Assembly: GCA_964369545.1 (NCBI GenBank)
Contig: CAYJFA010000001.1
Location: 1-64,000, forward strand
Source: BNWE01 sp964369545
GTDB lineage: Bacteria; Pseudomonadota; Alphaproteobacteria; UBA3830
Length of the DNA: 64,000 nt
Reading direction: 5' to 3'
Both the position numbers and the translations under genes were made by a program. Position 1 is the first letter of the stretch. Each line of letters opens with the position of its first letter. Shown here piece by piece: positions 44,268 to 53,600 of this stretch. The notes below the pieces were generated by a model, which was not told the origin of the DNA, ran no database searches, and saw nothing but the letters and a program-made list of their open reading frames with translations.

Positions 44268-44641
44268 AAACCTATAAATTTATGTAGCGAAAATCATGCC
44301 ATACTAATTAAAATTAATAATTTCGATTATAATATTATTTTTATTCTCAATATATTGACGAAAACTCACTAAATATCAATTCATTAAATAGAAAATATAA
44401 AGAACCTATTATGGAAAAAATTAAAATCATGATTGAAAACAAAATCAAAATTATATAATTTTTACACTTCTCGCTTGGAAAACGGCAAAAATTGCCGTAA
44501 AAAATTATTCATTAAACTAATTTTAGTGATATCAAAAAAAATCATAGTAACCTGTTGATTTTTTATAAAATATTTTGAACTTTCTTTGTCAATATTGTAA
44601 CATTAAAATAGCAATGTAGAATTTTGGCACAGTTAACGCAG
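44268..44641. other. intergenic region without a recognisable gene
   Basis: About 370 bp of very AT-rich sequence between divergently transcribed genes. The only notable structure is a perfect short palindrome at 44482-44498 (ACGGCAA, AAA, TTGCCGT). It is not followed by a T run in either direction. Promoters for both flanking genes are expected here but no convincing consensus is visible. Confidence 0.6.
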
Positions 44642-45058
44642 ATGAAGAAAATGCATTTTTTGAATAAAACTCAATCACAAAAAGATTCCAATTCTAATCG
44701 AACCGGTCCCGATGTGATTATCCTTGATGATTCTAAAATATTTGCAAATTCAATTAGCGATTTTTTAAGATCCCACAAAATAAAAGTAGACACTTATTAT
44801 CATCCAAACGATCTTTTAGAAAATTTATCAAAGTATAAAACTGATATAAAAATTATAATGGACGACGATTTCAAAGGTAATATATCTGGACAAGATTTAG
44901 CTAAACAATTAGAGCAATATGGATATAAAAAATTATATATATGTACTGGAAATTTTGATAAGAACACAATTTTAAAATATCCAAAAGGAACGAAAATTAT
45001 TTCAAAAGCGACATCCAAATGTATAGAAGAAATTCTCTATGAATGCAAAAACCCCTAA
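44642..45058 (+). CDS. orphan response-regulator receiver protein
   Basis: 138 aa from the ATG at 44642; a TTG at 44624 would add six residues, and neither has a strong Shine-Dalgarno. After a polar leader of about 20 residues comes one receiver domain: the acidic pair DD in VIILDDSKIF, the phosphoacceptor region KIIMDDDFKGN, Thr in LYICTGNF and Lys in IISKATS. All five key positions are present. No output domain follows. No histidine kinase or partner lies nearby. It may act as a stand-alone phospho-relay or CheY-like protein. Confidence 0.8.
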   Translation: MKKMHFLNKTQSQKDSNSNRTGPDVIILDDSKIFANSISDFLRSHKIKVDTYYHPNDLLENLSKYKTDIKIIMDDDFKGNISGQDLAKQLEQYGYKKLYICTGNFDKNTILKYPKGTKIISKATSKCIEEILYECKNP

Positions 45059-45145
45059 CAAATCAACAGTCATTATAACATCTGCAATGGTATAATATTT
45101 ATTTTGGGTATGATAAAGTAACACTGCAGTGATTATTAAAAGATT

Positions 45146-45505
45146 ATGAAAAAAACTATTCTAAACAAAAGTCTCGTAATAAAAAAAGCATTTTTTCATT
45201 CTAAAGAAGGAATAGCTTACCTTATAAAAGAAAGAGCATTTAGACAAGAAATTATCCTCGGGTTTTTTTTACTCGCCTGTGAAATGCTACGGCATGTTAA
45301 TACAACAATAAGAATGTATTTACTGATATCATATGTTCTTGTTTTAATTACAGAAAGCCTTAATACCGCTATAGAATTCGCGATAGATAGAATCAGCCTT
45401 CAAAAACATGAATTATCTAAAAGAGCGAAAGATATCGGAAGCGCTGCGGTCTTTATCTCATTATTACATCTTGGAATTGTTTGGATTTTATCTTGGTTCC
45501 TATAG
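45146..45505 (+). CDS. dgkA: diacylglycerol kinase
   Basis: 119 aa, the normal length, with three membrane helices. The active-site helix reads LITESLNTAIEFAIDRIS (ExxNTAIE), and AKDIGSAAVF follows; both are DgkA signatures. It phosphorylates diacylglycerol to phosphatidic acid in the inner membrane. It converges on an EptA-like phosphoethanolamine transferase gene 17 bp away, whose reaction would release diacylglycerol. Confidence 0.94.
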   Translation: MKKTILNKSLVIKKAFFHSKEGIAYLIKERAFRQEIILGFFLLACEMLRHVNTTIRMYLLISYVLVLITESLNTAIEFAIDRISLQKHELSKRAKDIGSAAVFISLLHLGIVWILSWFL

Positions 45506-45521
45506 AAGAGCATATTCAAAA

Positions 45522-47138
45522 TCAATCGTATAATACATTTGAATATTCCACTTTTTTATTTGCTTTGTCTTTTTTAAATTTTATGTAACCACACTTTCCA
45601 TTATAATCTATACCAGTTATATGATAGACATTATCTTCTTGATTGGGATTGGTCACTTTAAAACCAAAAATCTTTATTATTTGATCACAAATGTCATAAT
45701 GAGTTATGGAAAATACTTGACGTATAGCTTCCATAAAAATTAAATCATTACTTTGAATAACAATTGGAATTTGAGCAGTTTGCGGCACTAATTTACCATA
45801 TCCATGTCCCCACAATCCATTTTCTCCCATGGATTCGTTGTGATCTGGCACCCAAAATATATAAAACTTATTTTTGGATTTATTAAACATTTTAAAGATA
45901 GAAGATACGAGAAAATCGTTATACAACATCGCGTTATCATATTCGTCTATTCTAATGTCTTTACCAGAAAAACAAGAATTTGGTTTATATCCCTCAGGGT
46001 ATGTCTCTGAATATGGAGAATGCACGCAACACTGATGAATTGCTATGAAATTTTTCTCCACGAATGTCTGCTTCCCTAAAAGCTCAATCAGAAACTCATC
46101 CTTTCTGCTATTAAATTGCAATGGATATTTGTCTTTTGTTATTAAAACATCAATATATTTCACACCTCCTACTGAAGATAAAAGATGGTCCGTCTGAGCT
46201 GATATATAAAATGTCCGGAAACCGCTTTCTTTAGCTAATTTGAACAAATTAGTACTATCCAAACCCGTTTGTTTAACATTATTGCCTTCCCGAATTGCGT
46301 TAAATAAAAACTTCGACGAAGATAAGGTTGAAACAGAGCCCGCTATTCCTCTAGTATAGTAAAAATCTGCAGATTTAGACATTTCATTAAGATTCGGAGT
46401 TGTGTCACGATCATAACCAAATAACGACATATGATTTGCGTTACAACTCTCTCCGATGATGTACACAATTGTTACTGGTTCATTCACTTCTCTACATTTT
46501 TCCACTATGTATGGCTTATAGTGCTTCAACTTATAATCTCTCGCTAATATCAGCCAGTATCCCCAAAAAGCTTTCAGCGAGTTATCCATAGAAAATCGAA
46601 TCTCATTAGGAGTAAACCTTGGTGTTTCCGATTTATAAAGTCTGAATCCTACATGAAAGACTAAAACAAGTATTATAACGGATCCAAAAATGGATTTACT
46701 ATATTTTAATTTTGGAAACCATTTGCTGGATTTTGTGCATAATCCATAAATCACAAAAAACGGAATAATAACAATTATAAAAATATAAAAATATGACCAA
46801 AAAACAGATTTTGCTTCAGTTATCACATCTACTACCTCTTTTGTCATCAAATGTAGAGAAAAAGGAGAGAGATGAGTACCAAAATATGCGATATGACAGA
46901 ATTGTACTATTTGTAAAATTCCAAAAAAAACCAGAACGACAGCAGTAAATATCTTACTTCTTCCCAAAGCTAAGCCTAAACTTAATGGAAGAATGAACAA
47001 AATTGCTTTAGGGTCTCTTGTGACATAAAAAGACTCATTAATATTTGCAAACAATATGTCTGGAACTATTAGCAATAATGCAATAGAAATAGTGAAAAAC
47101 AATGGAGATATAAGCTTTTTGATATAAACGTTTAACAT
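45522..47138 (-). CDS. EptA-like phosphoethanolamine transferase
   Basis: 538 aa. Five N-terminal membrane helices (to about 165) are followed by a periplasmic sulfatase-fold domain. The nucleophile region GIAGSVSTLSSSKFLF, VYIIGESCNANHMSLFGYDRDTTPNL (metal-binding Glu), and PDHNESMGENGLWGHG (metal-binding Asp-His and His) are all present. Such enzymes move phosphoethanolamine from phosphatidylethanolamine to lipid A or core sugars, altering surface charge and peptide resistance. The exact acceptor is unknown. dgkA lies tail to tail with it. Confidence 0.85.
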   Translation of the reverse strand: MLNVYIKKLISPLFFTISIALLLIVPDILFANINESFYVTRDPKAILFILPLSLGLALGRSKIFTAVVLVFFGILQIVQFCHIAYFGTHLSPFSLHLMTKEVVDVITEAKSVFWSYFYIFIIVIIPFFVIYGLCTKSSKWFPKLKYSKSIFGSVIILVLVFHVGFRLYKSETPRFTPNEIRFSMDNSLKAFWGYWLILARDYKLKHYKPYIVEKCREVNEPVTIVYIIGESCNANHMSLFGYDRDTTPNLNEMSKSADFYYTRGIAGSVSTLSSSKFLFNAIREGNNVKQTGLDSTNLFKLAKESGFRTFYISAQTDHLLSSVGGVKYIDVLITKDKYPLQFNSRKDEFLIELLGKQTFVEKNFIAIHQCCVHSPYSETYPEGYKPNSCFSGKDIRIDEYDNAMLYNDFLVSSIFKMFNKSKNKFYIFWVPDHNESMGENGLWGHGYGKLVPQTAQIPIVIQSNDLIFMEAIRQVFSITHYDICDQIIKIFGFKVTNPNQEDNVYHITGIDYNGKCGYIKFKKDKANKKVEYSNVLYD

Positions 47139-47167
47139 AAACTTTTTCCCGAGACCTCCAGTGAAAA

Positions 47168-47206
47168 CGAAAGGAACAATCTAACCTCTGACCTACTGAT
47201 TACGAA
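47168..47206 (-). pseudogene. tRNA-Thr fragment (anticodon to T-arm remnant)
   Basis: 39 bp match 34 positions of the intact tRNA-Thr(CGT) gene found about 200 bp further on, same strand (positions 47375-47413). The match covers the anticodon loop, variable region and T-arm only, without the 5' half, so no cloverleaf forms. It is a partial duplication or the scar of a tRNA-associated insertion and excision. Confidence 0.8.
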
Positions 47207-47367
47207 ATCTATAATTATTACTAATAATAAACAACCGCAAAAATCATCTACTATTTGAATCATCAGTTACAATATGCACTTGTACATGTCAATAGGTAGC
47301 CAGTTATGATGCTTTATTAGATGGTCAATTAGAATTCGCAAAACGCTGTTTTCTTTTCAAAAATCAA

Positions 47368-47443
47368 TGGTGCCGAAAAGAGGAATCGAACCTCCGACCT
47401 ACTGATTACGAATCAGCCGCTCTACCAACTGAGCTATTCCGGC
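47368..47443 (-). tRNA. tRNA-Thr (anticodon CGT)
   Basis: Minus-strand cloverleaf: acceptor GCCGGAA/TTTCGGC (one G-T pair), D-arm GCTC...GAGC, anticodon stem GCTGA/TCAGT with loop TTCGTAA (anticodon CGT), T-loop GGTTCGATTCC, discriminator A and encoded CCA. Confidence 0.97.
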
Positions 47444-47486
47444 GTACAAATGGTCCGGAATCTTATCGGACCTAAAAAATGAAGTA

Positions 47487-48101
47487 CTATCTGGAATAAA
47501 ACTCGATAACTATATTTGGTTCCATTGTGACCGGGTAAGGAACATCTTCAAGCTTTGGTACATGGACATACGTACCTTTTAATGATTTGTGATCAACCTC
47601 CATATAAGTAGGCAGATCTCTTTCCGCAGATTGCACAGCTTCAAGAATGATCGTATTATTTTTAGATTTTTCTTTTATCTCAACAATATCGCCTTCATTT
47701 ACTTTAAACGAAGCGATATCCACTATATTACCATTTACCATCACGTGACCATGACTGATAAGCTGCCTTGCACCAAATACTGTCATCGCAAATTTCATAC
47801 GATAAACAACCGCATCCAACCTGCTTTCCAATAAACCGATAATATTTTGACTGGTATCTCCACGCATTTTTGAAGCTTTTTCATAAATGCTCCTGAACTG
47901 GCGTTCCGTGAGATTCCCGTAATAACCCCTCAATTTCTGCTTTGCTAAAAGCTGAATTCCGTAATCCGTTGGTTTTTTCTTATTCGCGCCATGCTGTCCT
48001 GGAGCGTAGTTTCTTTCATTAATAGGACTTTTAGCACGTCCCCACAGATTCACCCCAAGCCGCCTGTCTATCTTATGCTTTGCAGCAATACGTTTGCTCA
48101 T
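47487..48101 (-). CDS. rpsD: 30S ribosomal protein S4
   Basis: 204 aa, the standard length. It has the KIDRRLGVNLWGRAKSPINERNYAPGQHG start, the KQKLRGYYGNLTERQFR segment and the S4 RNA-binding domain (LESRLDAVVYRMKFAMTVFGARQLISHGHVMVNG). S4 nucleates 30S assembly. It stands alone here, outside the alpha ribosomal operon where it is found in many bacteria, as is normal for alphaproteobacteria. Confidence 0.98.
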   Translation of the reverse strand: MSKRIAAKHKIDRRLGVNLWGRAKSPINERNYAPGQHGANKKKPTDYGIQLLAKQKLRGYYGNLTERQFRSIYEKASKMRGDTSQNIIGLLESRLDAVVYRMKFAMTVFGARQLISHGHVMVNGNIVDIASFKVNEGDIVEIKEKSKNNTIILEAVQSAERDLPTYMEVDHKSLKGTYVHVPKLEDVPYPVTMEPNIVIEFYSR

Positions 48102-48216
48102 TATGTTACCTTTTCCAATACAATAATATAGATATCAGAATGTTAATGCATATTATTAGAATGTCAAGAGAAAGTAATAATTTTGAATCGCTAAATCTTG
48201 TTGCATTCTTAAAACC

Positions 48217-49725
48217 TCATATTATTCGCCGATAGCTGAGAGATTCTGAGATGTGATCCTTGGTTATGCTGTCGGATCTTCCCATGTCAGCCAGTGTACG
48301 AGACAACTTCACCACACGATAATATCCTCGAGCAGAGATTTTTGCTTTATCTATGCACTTATACAATAATTGCTTTGCCTCATCGGTAAGACATTCTTCC
48401 AACTCATAACCATCAGCCTCAGCATTCGTTTTTATCGCTATATCTCGGTATCTATGTGTCTGTATTTCCCTTGCCTCAATTACTCTTTTTCGAATTACCG
48501 AAGATGGCTCAATGGCATCCTTTGACTGTGCAAAATCTTCTATTTTAACATCCGGAACATCTATAAACATATCAATTCTGTCAAGCAGTGGCCCCGAAAT
48601 TTTTCGCAGATAATCCTTCCCGCATTTCGGAGCAAGCGAACATTCTTTTCCATCCACGCCAAGATATCCGCATCTACAAGGATTCATCGCGGCAATCAAC
48701 TGAATTCGAGCTGGATAAGTTATATGATTATTGGCACGTGCGATTGTAATATTTCCAGTCTCTAAAGGCTGTCTAAGAGATTCTAACGCTGTCCTGGAAA
48801 ACTCCGGAAGCTCATCCAGAAAAAGCACACCTCTATGCGCAAGAGATATTTCTCCAGGTTTCGCATGCGATCCACCACCGACCAACGCTACCAACGATGC
48901 AGAATGATGGGGTGATCGATATGGTCGCTCTGTTATTAATCCAGTATCCATCATCTGACCAGCTAAGCTATGTATCATGGTGACTTCTAGAGCTTCCTCC
49001 GAAGTAAATTGAGGCAAAATACTGGGTATTCTTGATGCCAGTAACGACTTTCCTACTCCAGGCGGTCCTAGCATCAGAACATTATGACCACCGGACGCAG
49101 CAATTTCCATGGCTCTTTTGGCCATTATTTGCCCTTTTATATCACTGAAACACCCTTTACCATCCGCAGTATTTTTGGAAAAATCTAAATATTCCTTTGA
49201 AACCCTTGGTAAAATCTGCTCTCCTTTGAAGTGATTCAAAAGAGAAAGCAATGTTTTGGGCGCCAATATAGAATCCTCGCCTGTCCAAGCGGCTTCCTGT
49301 GAGCATTCCTCCGGACAAACCAGAATTTTATTTCTGGACTTCGCAAAAATCGCCGCCGGAAGAACTCCTGGTATTTTCGCGATATATCCATTTAATGAAA
49401 GTTCGCCTACAGCGACAACGTTTGATACATCCTCCTGTGAAACAATCTCCATCGCCGCAAGTAACGCAAGAGCTATCGGAAGATCGTAGTGGCTGCCCTC
49501 TTTTTGGACATCGGCAGGAGCAAGATTTACTGTGATCCTCTTCGGTGGCAAAGAAATTCCCATCGAGAATAGACATGCGCGGATACGCTCTCGTGACTCG
49601 GCGACTGCTTTATCGGGTAATCCAACTATCGTAAATGCCGGCAATCCATTAATAATTTGGATTTGAACATCGATTTCTATTGCCGAAATCCCCAGAAATG
49701 AAACAGTTTTTATACTTGCGTGCAC
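48217..49725 (-). CDS. YifB/ComM-family Mg-chelatase-like AAA+ ATPase
   Basis: 502 aa from a GTG that overlaps the last base of the BON-protein stop (TAGTG). An N-terminal ChlI-like domain (ISAIEIDVQIQIINGLPAFTIVGLPDKAVAESRERI) is followed by an AAA+ core with Walker A (LGPPGVGKSLLA), Walker B (VLFLDELPEF) and the arginine region, then a C-terminal helical domain. Relatives act as DNA-branch-migration helicases (ComM) in natural transformation. Whether this organism is competent cannot be told here. Translational coupling to the BON lipoprotein is likely. Confidence 0.94.
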   Translation of the reverse strand: MHASIKTVSFLGISAIEIDVQIQIINGLPAFTIVGLPDKAVAESRERIRACLFSMGISLPPKRITVNLAPADVQKEGSHYDLPIALALLAAMEIVSQEDVSNVVAVGELSLNGYIAKIPGVLPAAIFAKSRNKILVCPEECSQEAAWTGEDSILAPKTLLSLLNHFKGEQILPRVSKEYLDFSKNTADGKGCFSDIKGQIMAKRAMEIAASGGHNVLMLGPPGVGKSLLASRIPSILPQFTSEEALEVTMIHSLAGQMMDTGLITERPYRSPHHSASLVALVGGGSHAKPGEISLAHRGVLFLDELPEFSRTALESLRQPLETGNITIARANNHITYPARIQLIAAMNPCRCGYLGVDGKECSLAPKCGKDYLRKISGPLLDRIDMFIDVPDVKIEDFAQSKDAIEPSSVIRKRVIEAREIQTHRYRDIAIKTNAEADGYELEECLTDEAKQLLYKCIDKAKISARGYYRVVKLSRTLADMGRSDSITKDHISESLSYRRII

Positions 49726-50318
49726 TATTGTACCTTGACTTTATTTAAACGGATATAAGCAACGACTTTTTCTACTCCTGAAGTTGTTCTAGCAGAATTT
49801 AAAACTATATCCCGCTCATATTTCGTCTGTGCAGTCCCACAAATATAAACAACTCCCTTAACGGTGGTAATATCATAATTTAATGACTGAACATTGCCAT
49901 CAAAGGTGAGAGATGATTTTATCCTTGATGTTATACCAGAATCGATGGCTAAATCTTTAGCGTTAGGCGGCTCTTGAATTTTTGTTTCATCGAATATTAG
50001 TACAGATTCACCCACAGTTTTCGCCAATCGAATGGCTTTTTCACACTGCACCTTATCTCTCATGTATCCTATAACAATTACGGCGCCATGTTTTACTGAC
50101 AATTCGGTTCTATCAAAGATATCTCTGTCGTTATCGAAGAAAATTTTATTTATCTTTGCCTGAATTTCATTATCAGCAATAGATCCACCAAGTCCATTTT
50201 GATTGCGAACAGCCGTCGTCCCTGCAACAACTGCAGTTCCTCCAACTGCTATGGTAACAGGATCGCAGCCCGTAAGAATAAACATAAACGATACAGCCAT
50301 AACATGAACTATATTCAC
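49725..50318 (-). CDS. BON-domain lipoprotein
   Basis: 197 aa. A lipoprotein signal with lipobox FILTGC at residues 14-19 is followed by a Gly/Ala-rich stretch (AVGGTAVVAGTTAV) and two BON domains: one near 52-110 (EIQAKINKIFFDNDRDIFDRTELSVKHGAVIVIGYM) and one near 128-190 (SGITSRIKSSLTFDG...VKGVVYICGTAQ). BON domains bind phospholipids; DolP/OsmY-like relatives keep outer-membrane integrity. It lies immediately upstream of yifB. Confidence 0.92.
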   Translation of the reverse strand: MNIVHVMAVSFMFILTGCDPVTIAVGGTAVVAGTTAVRNQNGLGGSIADNEIQAKINKIFFDNDRDIFDRTELSVKHGAVIVIGYMRDKVQCEKAIRLAKTVGESVLIFDETKIQEPPNAKDLAIDSGITSRIKSSLTFDGNVQSLNYDITTVKGVVYICGTAQTKYERDIVLNSARTTSGVEKVVAYIRLNKVKVQ

Positions 50319-50685
50319 ATCGACACCTCAAAATGAAAAACGCAGTTATTATAGCACTGTCTAAAAATTCAAACTACCCCTGCTTAATCAGAATTGAATC
50401 GTGGACTATTACAGCAATTATGACCTAGAAAACATATTTATTTAAAACTGAATCTATACTTCTAATAATTCAAATTGTATAATGTTCTGACTTACATATT
50501 GGCTTCTATAGCTTTTATATGTTGTATTTTTTTTGATATTTCTTGTTAATTATAAAATTGAAACAGGGATAGGGCTTGTGTTTTCCAGTAAATGTTTGTA
50601 TTTTACGATCCTAGGCATTTGTGTGAATCAATGCAGGTAGTCTTTTTTATTCTATTTCGAAATAAATTTTTGCAGAGGTCTTAAT
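50319..50685. other. rpoB leader and divergent promoter region
   Basis: About 370 bp between the divergent BON lipoprotein gene and rpoB. A good -10-like TATAAT is at 50478-50483 but its -35 partner is poor. A Shine-Dalgarno AGAGG is at the rpoB start. No ribosomal protein gene (rplL/rplJ) is present. Confidence 0.55.
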
Positions 50686-53600
50686 ATGGTCAGAACGTTC
50701 ACTGAGCGCAAAAGGTTTAGAAAAAACTTCGGTCGAATCAGAGAAGTGGCAACACTTCCAAATCTTATAGAGTTACAAAGAGAATCATATGAAGGATTCT
50801 TACATTCTGAAAAAATAAAAAACATAAGAGAAGACATAGGACTTCACGAATCATTTAATGACACGTTTCCCATCAAAGATAACGCTGGACGCGCCCAACT
50901 TGATTTTTGCAGTTATCATTTTGATGAGCCAAAATACACAGAAGATGAGTGCCGGAATCGTGGATTAACGTTTGCAGCTCCGCTTCGAGCGATTTTTCGC
51001 CTAATCGTATGGTGTAACGATGAAGAAACTGGTGAAAAAGTAATTAAAGATATCAAGGAACAAGACGTTTACATTTGCGACCTTCCTCTCATGACTCGTG
51101 ACGGCACCTTTATTGTAAATGGCACCGAGCGCGTAGTCGTTTCTCAAATGCAGAGATCTCCTGGCGTGTTTTTCGATCATGATAATGGAAAAACTCATAC
51201 ATCTGGAAAATATTTATTTGCCGCACATGTGATCCCTTATAAAGGAGCATGGCTTGACTTTGAATTCGATGCTAAAGACTTAATTTACGTTAGAATCGAT
51301 AGAAAAAGAAAAATATTGGCTTCCACACTGTTACTTGCATTAGATTCTGAAGAAACCGAAAAGAAAAAAGCTAAAAATCCCAATAAAGAATTTAAATCAT
51401 CAGAGCTTCAAGGAATGAGCCGCGAAGAAATTCTATCACACTTTTATGATCACTATAAAATCAAATCTAATAAAAAAGGAGTGCTTTCTATGGCATTCGA
51501 ACCTTCACATTGGAAGGGTATTAGATTAGAAAAAGATTTAATAAATGCTGAAACAGGAGCCATCGCGTTAGCTGCCGGAGAAAAAATCACATCCAGAATC
51601 GCAAAAAAACTAAAGGAAGACGGATTGAACGATATCGTTGTTTTTTCCGAAGATCTAGTTGGTAAATACAACGCTCTTGATATTATCGACCAAACAACAG
51701 GAATTGTTATTGCGGAAGCAGGAGATGAACTCACAGAAGAATTAATAGCTAAAATTGTTGATAAAGAAACAGAATTTGCTGTTTTACGCATAGATTATGC
51801 AGAAGTTGGAGGATATATTCGAAATACGCTCGCAATCGATAAATGCACAAATCGCGAAGAAGCAATGATCGAATTGTTTCGAATAATGCGCCCTGGTGAG
51901 CCTCCAACTGTTGATAGTGCGCAAGATTTGTTCAACAATAATTTATTTTTCAATAAAGATAGGTATGATTTATCAGCTGTTGGCCGCGTAAAAGTCAATG
52001 AGCGACTAGGAACCAATAAACCTGAAAGTTTAGGAATCCTTACAAAAGACGACATTCTCAAAATTCTCAAAATTCTGCATGAATTAAAAGATGGTATCGG
52101 AGAGATCGACGATATTGACAATCTTGCCAATAGGCGCGTGCGTTCTGTAGGTGAATTGTTGGAAAACCAATTCAGAATAGGTTTATCAAGAATGGAACGC
52201 TCTGTAAAAGAGCGCATGGGATCAGTTGATATAGAAAACGTCGTTCCAAACGATGTTATTAACGCGAAACCGGTTTCATCTGCTATTCGTGAGTTCTTCG
52301 GACTTTCTCAATTATCGCAATTTATGGATCAGACGAATCCTTTGGCGGAAATCACGCATAAACGCCGTATTTCAGCGTTAGGTCCCGGCGGCTTAACGCG
52401 TGACAGAGCTGGATTTGATGTCCGCGACGTTCACACAACGCACTATGGACGCATATGCCCTATTGAAACGCCTGAAGGCCAAAACATCGGACTCATTAAC
52501 TCGTTAGCTGTGTTCGCAAGAATTAATAGGTATGGGTTTATCGAAGCTCCATACAGAAAAGTAGTAAATGGAAAAGTCACTGATGAAGTTGTATATCTTT
52601 CTGCTGCTGAAGAAGTAAAACATACAATTGCTCAGGCAAACGCATTACTAGACTCAGAAGGGAAATTTAAAGATGAATTCGTAACCTGCAGAAAGGGCGG
52701 AGATTTCTTGAACTCGCCAGTTGATTCCATCGATTTCATGGACGTTTCCCCAAAGCAGATCATTTCGATTGCAGCAGCATTAATTCCGTTTTTGGAAAAT
52801 GATGACGCGAGCCGAGCCTTGATGGGAGCAAACATGCAACGTCAAGCTGTTCCTCTTCTAAGAGCACAAGCTCCGTTAGTTGGTACCGGCATAGAATCAG
52901 TAGTAGCTGCAGATTCCGGAGTTTCTGTAACCGCGAAACATGATGGAGTTGTAGATCAAGTTGAAGCAAATAGAATTGTTATTCGCGCAACCGGAGACGA
53001 GTCAAACGTTGGCGTAGATATATATAATCTAAGAAAATTTAAGAGATCCAACCATTCTACATGCTTAAATCAAAAACCACTTGTGAAAAAAGGCGATATT
53101 GTAAAAGTAGGCGATATTATTGCAGATGGCTCCGGAACAGAAATCGGAGAATTGGCTCTTGGGCAGAATGTCTTAGTCGGATTTATGCCGTGGCACGGTT
53201 ACACATTTGAAGATGCGATTATCATTTCCGAACGATTAGTTCGTGACGATTACTTTACATCGATTCACATCGAAGAGTTCGAAACAATGGCTCGCGATAC
53301 AAAACTTGGAAACGAAGAAATTACAAGAGATATTCCAAATGTTTCCGACGACGCATTAAGAAATCTGGACGAAGCTGGTATTGTGCATATTGGTGCTGAA
53401 GTGCAAGCTGGAGATATTTTGGTCGGGAAAGTAACGCCAAAAGGTGAATCTGCAATGACACCTGAAGAAAAATTATTGCGCGCGATTTTCGGAGAGCGAG
53501 CCGCAGATGTCAGAGATTCTTCACTAAGAGTTCCTCCTGGCGCACGCGGCACCGTAGTTGATGTCAAAATCTTTTCTAGAAGCGGTATAGAAAAAGACGA

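Noticed and set aside
44482..44498. Terminator at a short palindrome
   Set aside because: The stem is only 7 bp and no T run follows it on either strand; it also lies upstream of both flanking genes.
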